Assembly (NCBI GenBank): GCA_004554385.1
Contig: SFMO01000160.1
Span: 1-28,535, forward strand
Direction: 5' to 3'
Length of the DNA: 28,535 bases
Origin: Ruminococcus flavefaciens
GTDB taxonomy: Bacteria; Bacillota; Clostridia; Oscillospirales; Ruminococcaceae
Of the stretch, positions 6,975 to 14,885 are shown one piece after another. The translations under genes and the position numbers were made by a program. The stretch's first letter is position 1. Every line of letters begins with the position of its first letter. The notes under the pieces were generated by a model, which was given only the letters and a program-made list of their open reading frames with translations, made no database searches and was not told where the DNA came from.

Positions 6975-8327
6975 TTATTTTGCAGTCATCAGAACCACGC
7001 ACTCAACGTGACCTGTTCTTGGAAAGAGGTCAACACCGCAGACCTTGTCCACGCTGTAGCCTTTTTCGGAGAGAAGCTTTGCGTCTCTTGCGGCAGTTGC
7101 GGGGTTGCATGAGATCATCACTATTTTATGCGGTGCTGCCTCAGCGATAACATCGATAGTCTCGGGAGAGCAGCCTTTTCTTGGCGGGTCGATAACTATA
7201 ATATCGGGGCTGCAGCCTTTTTTGCGAAGCTTTCCGAAGACCTCGCCTGCATCGCCGCAGTGGAATTCCGCATTTACTATATTATTTCTGAGGGCGTTTT
7301 TCTTTGCATTTTCAACAGCCTGCGGTACTATCTCCACACCGACTATCCTTGCTGCCTGCTCAGCCATGGAAAGACCTATCGTACCTGCACCGCAGTAAAG
7401 GTCGGCAATGACCTCGCTCTTTTTTGGAGCGGAGTATTCGAGAGCCTTTTCGTAGAGCCTTTCAGCCTGTACAGTATTTACCTGATAAAATGAAAGGGGA
7501 GAGATCTCCACAGTATTGCCGCACATGGTATCTGAGATAACATCACTTCCCCAAAGAGTAATACATTGATCTCCGAGGATGACGTTGGTCTTTTTGGAGT
7601 TTATGTTCATGATTATGCTTTTTATATCACTGAATTTTTCAGTAAGCCTTCTGCACAGCGCCGAGAGCTGTCTCGAAATATCCTTGCGGACTACAAGACA
7701 GACCATTATCTCTCCCGAATGAGCTCCTCTGCGGAGGTAAATATGTCGGATAATTCCCGTATTGGAGGTCTCATCGTATACAGACAGCTTTTTCTCGGTG
7801 ATATAGTCAAGAACGGAGCTGATAATATCGCTGAAGACCTCAGGCTGCAATGCGCAGTCCGCAACGGGGATAACTCTGTGACTTCTGGGAGCATAGAATC
7901 CGCATACCGCCTTGGCGTCCTGAATAGCAAGGGGATACTGAGCTTTATTCCGATAGCGCTCTGTGTCCTCAGCGCCGAGAAAGTCGTCAAAATCAGGGGA
8001 GAGTCCGCCTATGCGCTCAAAGGCATCACGTACTATGCTGTTTTTGGTACGGCACTCAGCCTCATAGGAAATGTGTCTCAGCAGACATCCGCCGCACTTT
8101 TTGTACACAGGGCAGCAGTCTGTGATACGGTCAGGAGAGGGGGTGACAAGCTTCTCAACGATACCGAAGGCATAGCTTTTCAGCGGCTTCACTATCCTTA
8201 TCTCACAGACATCACCTACAGCGGTCTCAGGCACGAAAACAGCCATACCGTCAATGCGACATACACCGCTGCCCTCTGAGGTGAGACCTGTTATCTCAGC
8301 TGTATGGACTTGATTTTTTTCAAGCAT
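6975..8327 (-). CDS. 23S rRNA (uracil-C5)-methyltransferase, RlmD/RumA (RlmCD) family
   Basis: A 450-residue SAM-dependent enzyme of the TrmA/RumA family, which makes 5-methyluridine in 23S rRNA (U747 and/or U1939 in relatives). An N-terminal TRAM RNA-binding domain (about 5-60) is followed by the Fe-S cysteines in DCCPVYKKCGGC (70-81). The C-terminal Rossmann domain has DLYCGAGTIGLSMA for SAM, DPPRKGC, the nucleophile Cys407 in ISCNPAT and the base Glu442 in TGHVE. In Firmicutes one enzyme of this type often modifies both sites, hence the RlmCD possibility. The start overlaps the end of hemZ by 37 bp but has a strong GAGGAG site 8 bases upstream, so the overlap is taken as real. It is the last gene of the recJ operon. 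Confidence 0.9.
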   Translation of the reverse strand: MLEKNQVHTAEITGLTSEGSGVCRIDGMAVFVPETAVGDVCEIRIVKPLKSYAFGIVEKLVTPSPDRITDCCPVYKKCGGCLLRHISYEAECRTKNSIVRDAFERIGGLSPDFDDFLGAEDTERYRNKAQYPLAIQDAKAVCGFYAPRSHRVIPVADCALQPEVFSDIISSVLDYITEKKLSVYDETSNTGIIRHIYLRRGAHSGEIMVCLVVRKDISRQLSALCRRLTEKFSDIKSIIMNINSKKTNVILGDQCITLWGSDVISDTMCGNTVEISPLSFYQVNTVQAERLYEKALEYSAPKKSEVIADLYCGAGTIGLSMAEQAARIVGVEIVPQAVENAKKNALRNNIVNAEFHCGDAGEVFGKLRKKGCSPDIIVIDPPRKGCSPETIDVIAEAAPHKIVMISCNPATAARDAKLLSEKGYSVDKVCGVDLFPRTGHVECVVLMTAK

Positions 8328-9769
8328 TCCGTTATCTCCTCTTTTTTCTCCATGAGCTTGTCGAAGCTTTTGATATACTCATAAGGAAATTTGTAGTTGT
8401 GTATACGTTCTATCCTGTTGCCTGCGTACAGAAGCTTTGTTGAAGCAGCACAGCCTGCCCCGAGGATCGTCTGTGTCTCGTCCATGATGAATATATTGTA
8501 GCAGCTCTCAAAGCCCTTCTTTGCATAGCCCACATTTTCCAGGTTGTCCACGGTATTTTTCTGACGGTACATGTAGTATGGCAGATAGCCGTGAGACATG
8601 AGAGTGGGGATACTGTAGTCCACCATTTCAGCGGCAGGATTTGAATTATTTGCGTTGCCCTCTGCAAAGAGTGTAGCCGAGCGCTTTATAGTAAGGGTAT
8701 GCACGGTTATACTCTCGGGATCGAGGTCTATAATGCGGTCGAGAGTGTTTCTGAAGCTTTCTGCGGACTCCGTGGGCAGACCGGCTATGAGGTCGGTGTT
8801 GATATTTTTAAAGCCCACCTTACGTGCAAGCTCAAAGGCTTTTATGGCGTCCTCACCGGAGTGTTTTCTTCCGATGACCTTCAACACATCGTCGTTGAGA
8901 GTCTGTGGGTTTACTGAGATTCGCCCTGCGCCAAGCTCCTTGATAACGCGCAGCTTTTCCTCGGTTATGGTATCGGGACGACCTGCCTCCACGCTGTACT
9001 CACGTATTTTCGAGAGGTCGAAGTTCTTTTCCACAGCCTCCATTATGGTGCGGAGCTCCTGTGCAGAAACAGAAGTGGGAGTACCTCCGCCGAAGTAAAT
9101 GGTATCTATCTTTGTATCAGTCTCTTTTACTATCTTTCCCAGTATCTCAAGCTCTTTGCACAGTGCTTCGATGTACTGTGGCATGAGCTTTATAGCCGAA
9201 TCCATGGAATGTGAGACGAACGAGCAGTAGCTGCACCGTGTGGGGCAGAAGGGAATGGACACATAAAGACTTGCAGCGGTGCTGTCTATCATGTCGAGTA
9301 TGGGGAGCTGGTTTATCGCCGTATCATAGGCGAGCTGCATCTTTTTATCAGTGACCTCATACTTGTCCCTGAGCCTGCGGAATATCTCATCCTTGGGGAC
9401 GTCCTCACGAATGAGCTCCACCACCTTCTTAACGGGACGGATACCCGTCATAAGTCCCCACGGCGGTCTGATACCCGTCTTTTCGGAGAGAATGTGGAAG
9501 AGAAGTCTGCACAGCTCATGCTCCCTGCTCTGAGTCTCGTCAGCAGCAGTTTCACGTATAACAGGAGCTTCTCCACTCAGCTTTACCTCAACACGGAGAT
9601 CATTCCCGTCTGTTTCGGCAATGACGTATTCATCGCCCACAGCCTCCTCACGGGAAGTGCAGAAGCTGTATCTTGCTGTGCTGAAAAAGAGCTTCATGGT
9701 AGCTTCTATTTCGTATTTATATGAATGACCGATGAGGATTATCGGCATTTTGTTTTCATTTGTCGTCAT
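8291..9769 (-). CDS. hemZ: HemZ-type radical SAM coproporphyrinogen III oxidase-like protein
   Basis: A 492-residue radical SAM protein of the HemZ group. It binds a [4Fe-4S] cluster through C175PTRCSYC182 and cleaves SAM to a radical. HemN/HemZ relatives decarboxylate coproporphyrinogen III without oxygen, and others transfer haem or methylate. Downstream motifs are IDTIYFGGGTPT, the VEAGRPDTIT strand and a HemN-like C-terminal region. The N-terminal 165 residues without motif, including GLMTGIRPVKK, are typical of HemZ and absent from HemN. No other haem synthesis gene is in the window, so true oxidase activity is uncertain. The start codon overlaps the end of the upstream hydrolase gene by 14 bp, with AGAGG close before it. 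It overlaps the rRNA methyltransferase start by 37 bp. Confidence 0.88.
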   Translation of the reverse strand: MTTNENKMPIILIGHSYKYEIEATMKLFFSTARYSFCTSREEAVGDEYVIAETDGNDLRVEVKLSGEAPVIRETAADETQSREHELCRLLFHILSEKTGIRPPWGLMTGIRPVKKVVELIREDVPKDEIFRRLRDKYEVTDKKMQLAYDTAINQLPILDMIDSTAASLYVSIPFCPTRCSYCSFVSHSMDSAIKLMPQYIEALCKELEILGKIVKETDTKIDTIYFGGGTPTSVSAQELRTIMEAVEKNFDLSKIREYSVEAGRPDTITEEKLRVIKELGAGRISVNPQTLNDDVLKVIGRKHSGEDAIKAFELARKVGFKNINTDLIAGLPTESAESFRNTLDRIIDLDPESITVHTLTIKRSATLFAEGNANNSNPAAEMVDYSIPTLMSHGYLPYYMYRQKNTVDNLENVGYAKKGFESCYNIFIMDETQTILGAGCAASTKLLYAGNRIERIHNYKFPYEYIKSFDKLMEKKEEITECLKKIKSIQLR

Positions 9770-10400
9770 CTTTGCCTCTGAATGGTCTCATGTAGGGGTT
9801 GGATTCACGTTCATAATCAAGTGTGGTGCTTTCGTTGTGACCGGGGTAGACCTTATAGTCTCCCACAAGGTTATAAAGCTTGTTAAGTGAATAGGTCATG
9901 GCAGCAGAGCTGCTGTCGGGGAAATCTGTTCTGCCGACCGAGCAGCAGAAGAGTGTGTCTCCCGAGAAAATAACATCTCCGCATATATAGCACACACTGC
10001 CCTGTGAATGTCCGGGAGTATGGAGCACACGGAAGGTGCAGTCACCGTCGTTTATAAAGCAGTCGCCGTAAACGCATGTCCAGTCGGTAACTGGAGTGAA
10101 AGTGAAAAACGACATGCTTGTAGCCAGTGAATCTGCGGCACTTGTAAGCATATGAGCGTCAAGCTCATGTATGTATATCTCAGCGCCGGTTGCCTTGCGG
10201 ACCTCCTCTGCACCGCCTATATGGTCGAAATGTCCGTGGGTGAGAAGTATCTTTGTAAGGCGGAGCTTCTTCATTTTCAGAAACTCCAGAAGAAGACGGC
10301 TGTCTCCGCCGATATCAACGGCAACACAGCGTCCGGGTGCGGTCTCGACTATATAGCAGTTTGAACGCAGCGGTCCGAGCTGTAAATGGTGTATTTTCAT
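9756..10400 (-). CDS. Metallo-beta-lactamase-fold hydrolase (glyoxalase II-like)
   Basis: A 214-residue single-domain hydrolase of the glyoxalase II/YcbL type. The metal site THGHFDH (54-60) provides two His, Asp and His. The later ligands are in LHTPGHSQGS, FSGDTLF and the YPGHNES segment. Members hydrolyse thioesters such as S-lactoylglutathione or related compounds; Firmicute substrates are mostly unknown. The frame is open 10 codons further upstream, but the ATG at 10400 (MKIHHLQLG) is chosen because AAGGAG lies 6 bases before it and it gives the family length. It follows rel after 10 bp. The same neighbourhood (rel next to an MBL hydrolase and hemZ) is common in clostridia. Confidence 0.88.
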   Translation of the reverse strand: MKIHHLQLGPLRSNCYIVETAPGRCVAVDIGGDSRLLLEFLKMKKLRLTKILLTHGHFDHIGGAEEVRKATGAEIYIHELDAHMLTSAADSLATSMSFFTFTPVTDWTCVYGDCFINDGDCTFRVLHTPGHSQGSVCYICGDVIFSGDTLFCCSVGRTDFPDSSSAAMTYSLNKLYNLVGDYKVYPGHNESTTLDYERESNPYMRPFRGKDDDK

Positions 10401-10410
10401 GTTTTTCTCC

Positions 10411-12708
10411 TTAAATAGCGGCTCTCTCAACGGAGATGACGCCCTTTATCTTTCTGAGCTTTTCGAACAGGTTCTTGAGCTGTTCGGTGCTGGAAATAAC
10501 GATAGTACCCTCAAAGAGCGCATTGCCGTTTTTGAGTACTCTTGAAGCGGAATGAACGATGGGGACTCTTGCTTCCAGAAGAACTGCGGAAATATCGTAC
10601 ACAAGTCCTACGCGGTCTGTAGCTGTTACTTCAAAGCTGGTCTGGAGCTGTGTATCGCTGCTGTCGGTCCACTGTATATCCACCCATCGGTCAAGCTCCT
10701 CGGGGATATTTCTTGCAAGAGCTGCCTTATAGTTGGTGCAGTTTGTGGTATGGACGGAAACGCCGTAGCCTCTTGTGATAAAGCCGATGATATCGTCGCC
10801 GGGAAGAGGGTTGCAGCACTGTGCGAACTTTATGAGCATATCGTCTATCTGGTCAAGTACGATACTGCTCCTGCCGTTTGGCTTTGGCTTGATGAGCGGT
10901 ATAACAGACGGCTCGTCTTCCTTTTCGTAGAGCTTTTCATACTTGTCCTTCAGACGCGGCATCATCTTTGAGAGAAGAATACCGCCGTAGCCTATGGATG
11001 CATAGAAATCATCAAGTGTCTCACAGTTATGGCGCTTGAAGTCGTCCTGAAGGAATTCGGTGTACTGCTCCTCCTTGAGGTTAATCCTGTGACGCTTGAA
11101 TTCACGTTCCAGCTGAGTTTTTCCTTCAACTATATTCTCCTCGCGGCGCTCCTTCTTGAACCATGAGCGTATCTTAGAGCGGGCTTCGTTGGTCTGAACT
11201 ATATTGAGCCAAGCACGGTTCGGTCCCTTTTCGGGGTCCTTGCTGGTGATTATCTCGCATATCTGTCCTGTCTGGAGCTTGTAATCCAGGGGAACAATTC
11301 TTCCGTCCACCTTTGCGCCGACTGTCTTGTGGCCTATCTCGGTGTGGATACGGTAGGCGAAGTCGATAACGGTGGAATTGATGGGCAGACTTACCGACAT
11401 GCCCTTTGGAGTCATAACGACAATGTCCTCGGGGTCAAGGTCGGTCTTGATGATACGTACTATTTCCTCAACGTCATCTGAGGTCTGCTGAGCCTCGATG
11501 ACCTGACGGACCCATGCAAGACGCTGTTCCATTTTATCCTTGCCCTGTATGCCTTCCTTGTACTTCCAGTGGGCAGCGATACCGTACTCCGCGGTCTCGT
11601 GCATATCCCATGTACGTATCTGTACCTCGAAGGGGATGCCCTCTTTTCCGAGAACGGTGGTATGAAGGGACTGGTACATATTGTTCTTGGGGGTAGAGAT
11701 ATAGTCCTTGAAGCGGTTTGGCAGGGGCTTGAACATATCGTGTATAAGGCCGAGAACGTTGTAGCACTCGGCAATAGTGGTAACGATAATTCTTACAGCG
11801 TATTTGTCGTAAATCTCATCAATATCCTTGTGGCCGATAAATATTTTTCTGTATATGCTGTAAATGCTCTTTACACGTCCGTCTATCTGAGGCGGCTGAG
11901 CGAATTCCTCTGACTTGAAGCGCTGAGCGATACGGCTCTTGATTATCTCAATGAATGCTTCGCGCTCCTCCTTTTTGTTTTCGAGGATATTCTCTATTTC
12001 CGTATAGGCGTAGGGATCGAGGTAGTGGAAAGCGAGATCCTGAAGCTCCTCCTTTATAGCTCTGATACCGAGACGGTGAGCTATAGGAGCATAGATGTTC
12101 ATAGTTTCAAGAGCGGTATTGCGCTGTTTTTCAAGAGGTCTGTATTTCAGTGTGCGCATATTGTGAAGGCGGTCGCTGAGTTTGATTATCATTACTCGTA
12201 TGTCCTGTGACATTGCCAGTAATATCTTACGGATATTCTCAGCCTGCTGTTCCTCCTTGGTAGAGGTAGGTATCTTGCTCAGCTTTGTTACTCCGTCCAC
12301 CAGCAAGGCGACGTCCTGACCGAAGCGCTTTTTAAGGTCGTCGAGAGTGGCATCGGTGTCCTCTACCACATCATGGAGCAGTGCTGCGCAGATAGTATCT
12401 GTGTCCATACCGAGTTCGAGAAGGGTATAGGCAACTGCAAGAGGGTGGGTGATGTATGGCTTTCCCGATGAGCGAGTCTGTCCCTCGTGAGCCTTTGCGG
12501 CAAATTCGTATGCTGAGATTATCTTGCTGAGGTCATACTGTTTATCGTCTGTGAGGATTTTCTGGATGAGTTTTTCTATGGTGAAGTTGTCGTTGAAATC
12601 AGGGATGTCGCTGAGAAGCTCCTTCGGATCTTCGGGCAGAGCTGACTCGGGTATGGGCACTCCTACCTCGTGATGCATGAGATTTGATACATTCATATTG
12701 TCGGGCAT
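10411..12708 (-). CDS. rel: Bifunctional (p)ppGpp synthetase/hydrolase Rel (RelA/SpoT)
   Basis: A 765-residue long RSH enzyme that makes and degrades (p)ppGpp in the stringent response and acts on the ribosome. In order: the HD hydrolase domain with THP (87-89), LLHDVVEDTD (110-119); the synthetase domain with DKYAVRIIV and KPLPNRFKDYISTPK; the EYGIAAHWKYKEG segment; the TGS domain (EDIVVMTPKG to about residue 465); a zinc-finger region with QCCNPLPGDD and HTTNC; and a C-terminal ACT domain. The hydrolase signature HD-ED is complete, so it should be bifunctional. The N-terminus is about 45 residues longer than typical before the first helix. AAAGGAG lies before the start. It follows recJ by 25 bp and belongs to its operon. 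Confidence 0.95.
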   Translation of the reverse strand: MPDNMNVSNLMHHEVGVPIPESALPEDPKELLSDIPDFNDNFTIEKLIQKILTDDKQYDLSKIISAYEFAAKAHEGQTRSSGKPYITHPLAVAYTLLELGMDTDTICAALLHDVVEDTDATLDDLKKRFGQDVALLVDGVTKLSKIPTSTKEEQQAENIRKILLAMSQDIRVMIIKLSDRLHNMRTLKYRPLEKQRNTALETMNIYAPIAHRLGIRAIKEELQDLAFHYLDPYAYTEIENILENKKEEREAFIEIIKSRIAQRFKSEEFAQPPQIDGRVKSIYSIYRKIFIGHKDIDEIYDKYAVRIIVTTIAECYNVLGLIHDMFKPLPNRFKDYISTPKNNMYQSLHTTVLGKEGIPFEVQIRTWDMHETAEYGIAAHWKYKEGIQGKDKMEQRLAWVRQVIEAQQTSDDVEEIVRIIKTDLDPEDIVVMTPKGMSVSLPINSTVIDFAYRIHTEIGHKTVGAKVDGRIVPLDYKLQTGQICEIITSKDPEKGPNRAWLNIVQTNEARSKIRSWFKKERREENIVEGKTQLEREFKRHRINLKEEQYTEFLQDDFKRHNCETLDDFYASIGYGGILLSKMMPRLKDKYEKLYEKEDEPSVIPLIKPKPNGRSSIVLDQIDDMLIKFAQCCNPLPGDDIIGFITRGYGVSVHTTNCTNYKAALARNIPEELDRWVDIQWTDSSDTQLQTSFEVTATDRVGLVYDISAVLLEARVPIVHSASRVLKNGNALFEGTIVISSTEQLKNLFEKLRKIKGVISVERAAI

Positions 12709-12733
12709 ATCTATTCTCCTTTATCTTTGACTG

Positions 12734-14758
12734 TCAGCCGAGCCTGCTTTTCAGTGACACAAGCACGGGAGCTGAGCCGAGGTCGGCTTTCTGTGTGACC
12801 CTGACTCTTTTTATCTTTGATTCTGCGCATGAGACCGTCACGAGGCCAAGCTGTCTCAGAGCCTCAGCGGCGGCGCAGAATTTGCAGTAATTTATATTGC
12901 TGTCATTGAGCTTTATGTACAGCGTATCCATACATATACCGTTGTCGGGAATGGACTTGTATATCTTAACCACGTCCTCGCGCTGCGGATACATATGGGA
13001 ATAATAGCTTTTCGGGAGCTCCTCTCCGCGGAGGAAGGCTTCAAATGCAGAGAGCGCCGCGAAGTACCTGCTCTGCTGAAAGCTGTGGGGACGGATACCG
13101 CTGACGATTATGGCCGGCGAGACCGTGCCGCGGTATTCATTAACTCCCAGAGATGCGATAATATCGCAGACATCTCCTTTTGATACTATGAGTTCGTCGG
13201 GTGACTTTCTGAACACAAGGGCTTCCGCCTGAGTGAATCCAAGCTTTATCCTCAGCTTTGAATGTGCGCCGTCTGAAAGCGGAAATATATCGAGTATCTG
13301 GACATTTTCCATATAGTAAAGAGGCTTTTCGTTGTCTGTGCCGAAGGGCTCAAGCAGGTCAAGCCCCTTGATACTCTGAACATTCAGCTCCTGTGGAGTT
13401 AGTGGCGCGTCGGCTTTCAGCTCCATAACAGGCATGGTCCTGTGGTTTTCAAGGGCGTATTCTTCAAGGAGTTGTCTGAACCTGTCAGCCTTACCCTCTT
13501 TTATGGTGAAGCCTCCTGCGGCAGGATGACCGCCGAATTTTTCAAGAGACTCGGAGCAGGCTGAAAGAGCGCCGAACACCGAGAACTCGCCGAAGGCTCT
13601 TGCCGAGCCCCTTATCTCACCTTCAGTTTCCGAGGCGATGAAGCAGGGCTTGCCGAAGTGCTCCATGATACGTGAGGCAACTATCCCGATAACTCCGTGA
13701 TGCCAGTTTTTTCCGCAGAGGAAAATAACTCTTCCTCTTACGAGGTCGGGGGACTCATCTATCATGGAGAATATCTCCGAAACTATGGTATTTTCCGTAT
13801 CCTTGCGCATATTATTCAGCCTGTCGAGTTCACGGGCAGCTTCCATAGCCTCGTCATAGTCCTCACAGAGAAAGAGCTCAGCCGCTGCTCTCGGTGAACC
13901 GAAGCGTCCTGCGGCGTTAATCCTCGGACCAATACCGAAGCCTATGGACTGAGTGTTGACGGATCTGTCCGAAAGTCCGCAGACCTCCTTCAGCGCCATA
14001 AGCGCAGGGCGGTCTGTATTGTTTATGAGCTCCATGCCGTATGAGACAAGGAAGCGGTTCTCGCCTGTAAGGCTGACTATGTCGGCAACTGTAGCAATAG
14101 CGGCAAGGTCGCCGAACTGTTCCAGAGCCATGGTGTAGTCGCCGCCGTCGAGGGCAGCCACAAGCTTGAGAGCAATACCTGCTCCGCACATATATTTGAA
14201 AGTTGAGAAGCAGTCATGGCGATGAGGGTCGACCACCGCTTCTGCCTTGGGGAGCTGCTCGCCTTGTTGGTGGTGGTCTGTGACTACCAGCTTCATGCCC
14301 ATGGCATAGATGTATTCAGCCTCGGGGATCGCGGATATTCCGTTATCCACAGTGACTATCAGGGTAACTCCGCCGTCTGATATTTTGTCTATAGCCTTCA
14401 TATTGAGACCGTAGCCCTCAGAGCGCTCGGGGATATAATAAGTAACGTCCGCCCCTGCTTCCATAAGATATGAGTAGAGAATGACTGTTGACATAATGCC
14501 GTCGCAGTCGTAATCGCCGTAGATACATATTTTTTCACCGTTTTCTATAGCGGAATTTATAGTATCGGCAGCTTCCTGCATATCCTTTATGAGAAATGGG
14601 TCGGACAATTCGTCCGTATTCATTCTTTCTGCAACCGATTCGGGAGAAGAATAGCCCTTTGCTGCCAGTGCAGAAGCCGCAAGGGAGCTTACTCCGCAGC
14701 CCAGCATAAGAGCCGAGACCGTTTTTTTGTCGGGAACGCCGACGGTCCATTTTTTCAT
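12734..14758 (-). CDS. recJ: Single-stranded-DNA-specific exonuclease RecJ
   Basis: A 674-residue 5'-3' single-strand exonuclease of the DHH family, used in recombination and mismatch or base-excision repair. The metal-binding motifs are YGDYDCDG (80-87), TVDNG (136-140) and TDHHQ (160-164) with VVDPHR. The DHHA1 domain carries GKNWHHGVIGIVASRI and FGGHPAAGGF. The extra C-terminal domain of about 180 residues is typical of clostridial RecJ and includes the OB-like region and a winged-helix-like end. AGGAG stands before the ATG at 14758 and a clear promoter stands 29 bp further upstream, so recJ is the first gene of the leftward operon recJ-rel-MBL-hemZ-rRNA methyltransferase. Confidence 0.93.
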   Translation of the reverse strand: MKKWTVGVPDKKTVSALMLGCGVSSLAASALAAKGYSSPESVAERMNTDELSDPFLIKDMQEAADTINSAIENGEKICIYGDYDCDGIMSTVILYSYLMEAGADVTYYIPERSEGYGLNMKAIDKISDGGVTLIVTVDNGISAIPEAEYIYAMGMKLVVTDHHQQGEQLPKAEAVVDPHRHDCFSTFKYMCGAGIALKLVAALDGGDYTMALEQFGDLAAIATVADIVSLTGENRFLVSYGMELINNTDRPALMALKEVCGLSDRSVNTQSIGFGIGPRINAAGRFGSPRAAAELFLCEDYDEAMEAARELDRLNNMRKDTENTIVSEIFSMIDESPDLVRGRVIFLCGKNWHHGVIGIVASRIMEHFGKPCFIASETEGEIRGSARAFGEFSVFGALSACSESLEKFGGHPAAGGFTIKEGKADRFRQLLEEYALENHRTMPVMELKADAPLTPQELNVQSIKGLDLLEPFGTDNEKPLYYMENVQILDIFPLSDGAHSKLRIKLGFTQAEALVFRKSPDELIVSKGDVCDIIASLGVNEYRGTVSPAIIVSGIRPHSFQQSRYFAALSAFEAFLRGEELPKSYYSHMYPQREDVVKIYKSIPDNGICMDTLYIKLNDSNINYCKFCAAAEALRQLGLVTVSCAESKIKRVRVTQKADLGSAPVLVSLKSRLG

Positions 14759-14787
14759 ACAATGACTCCTAAAGATATATTTAAACT

Positions 14788-14816
14788 ATTATACCACAAA
14801 AATGACCTTTTTTCAA
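14788..14816 (-). promoter_or_regulatory. Sigma-A promoter of the recJ-rel operon
   Basis: On the minus strand TTGAAA (14811-14816) and TATAAT (14788-14793) are separated by 17 bp. The -10 box is 29 bp upstream of the recJ start, giving a short leader. Confidence 0.8.
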
Positions 14817-14854
14817 TAGCATGGGCGGAAAAAATCCAAATTGTAATGTATCAG

Positions 14855-14880
14855 CAAAAAACCGCAGCGGCTGCTGCGGT
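14855..14880 (-). terminator. Intrinsic terminator of the LacI/GGDEF gene
   Basis: An 8-bp perfect stem ACCGCAGC/GCTGCGGT (14861-14868 with 14873-14880) with a 4-base loop is followed on the minus strand by six T residues. It lies 5 bp after the GGDEF gene stop and just upstream of the recJ promoter, so it separates the two units. Confidence 0.9.
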
Positions 14881-14885
14881 AAAAA

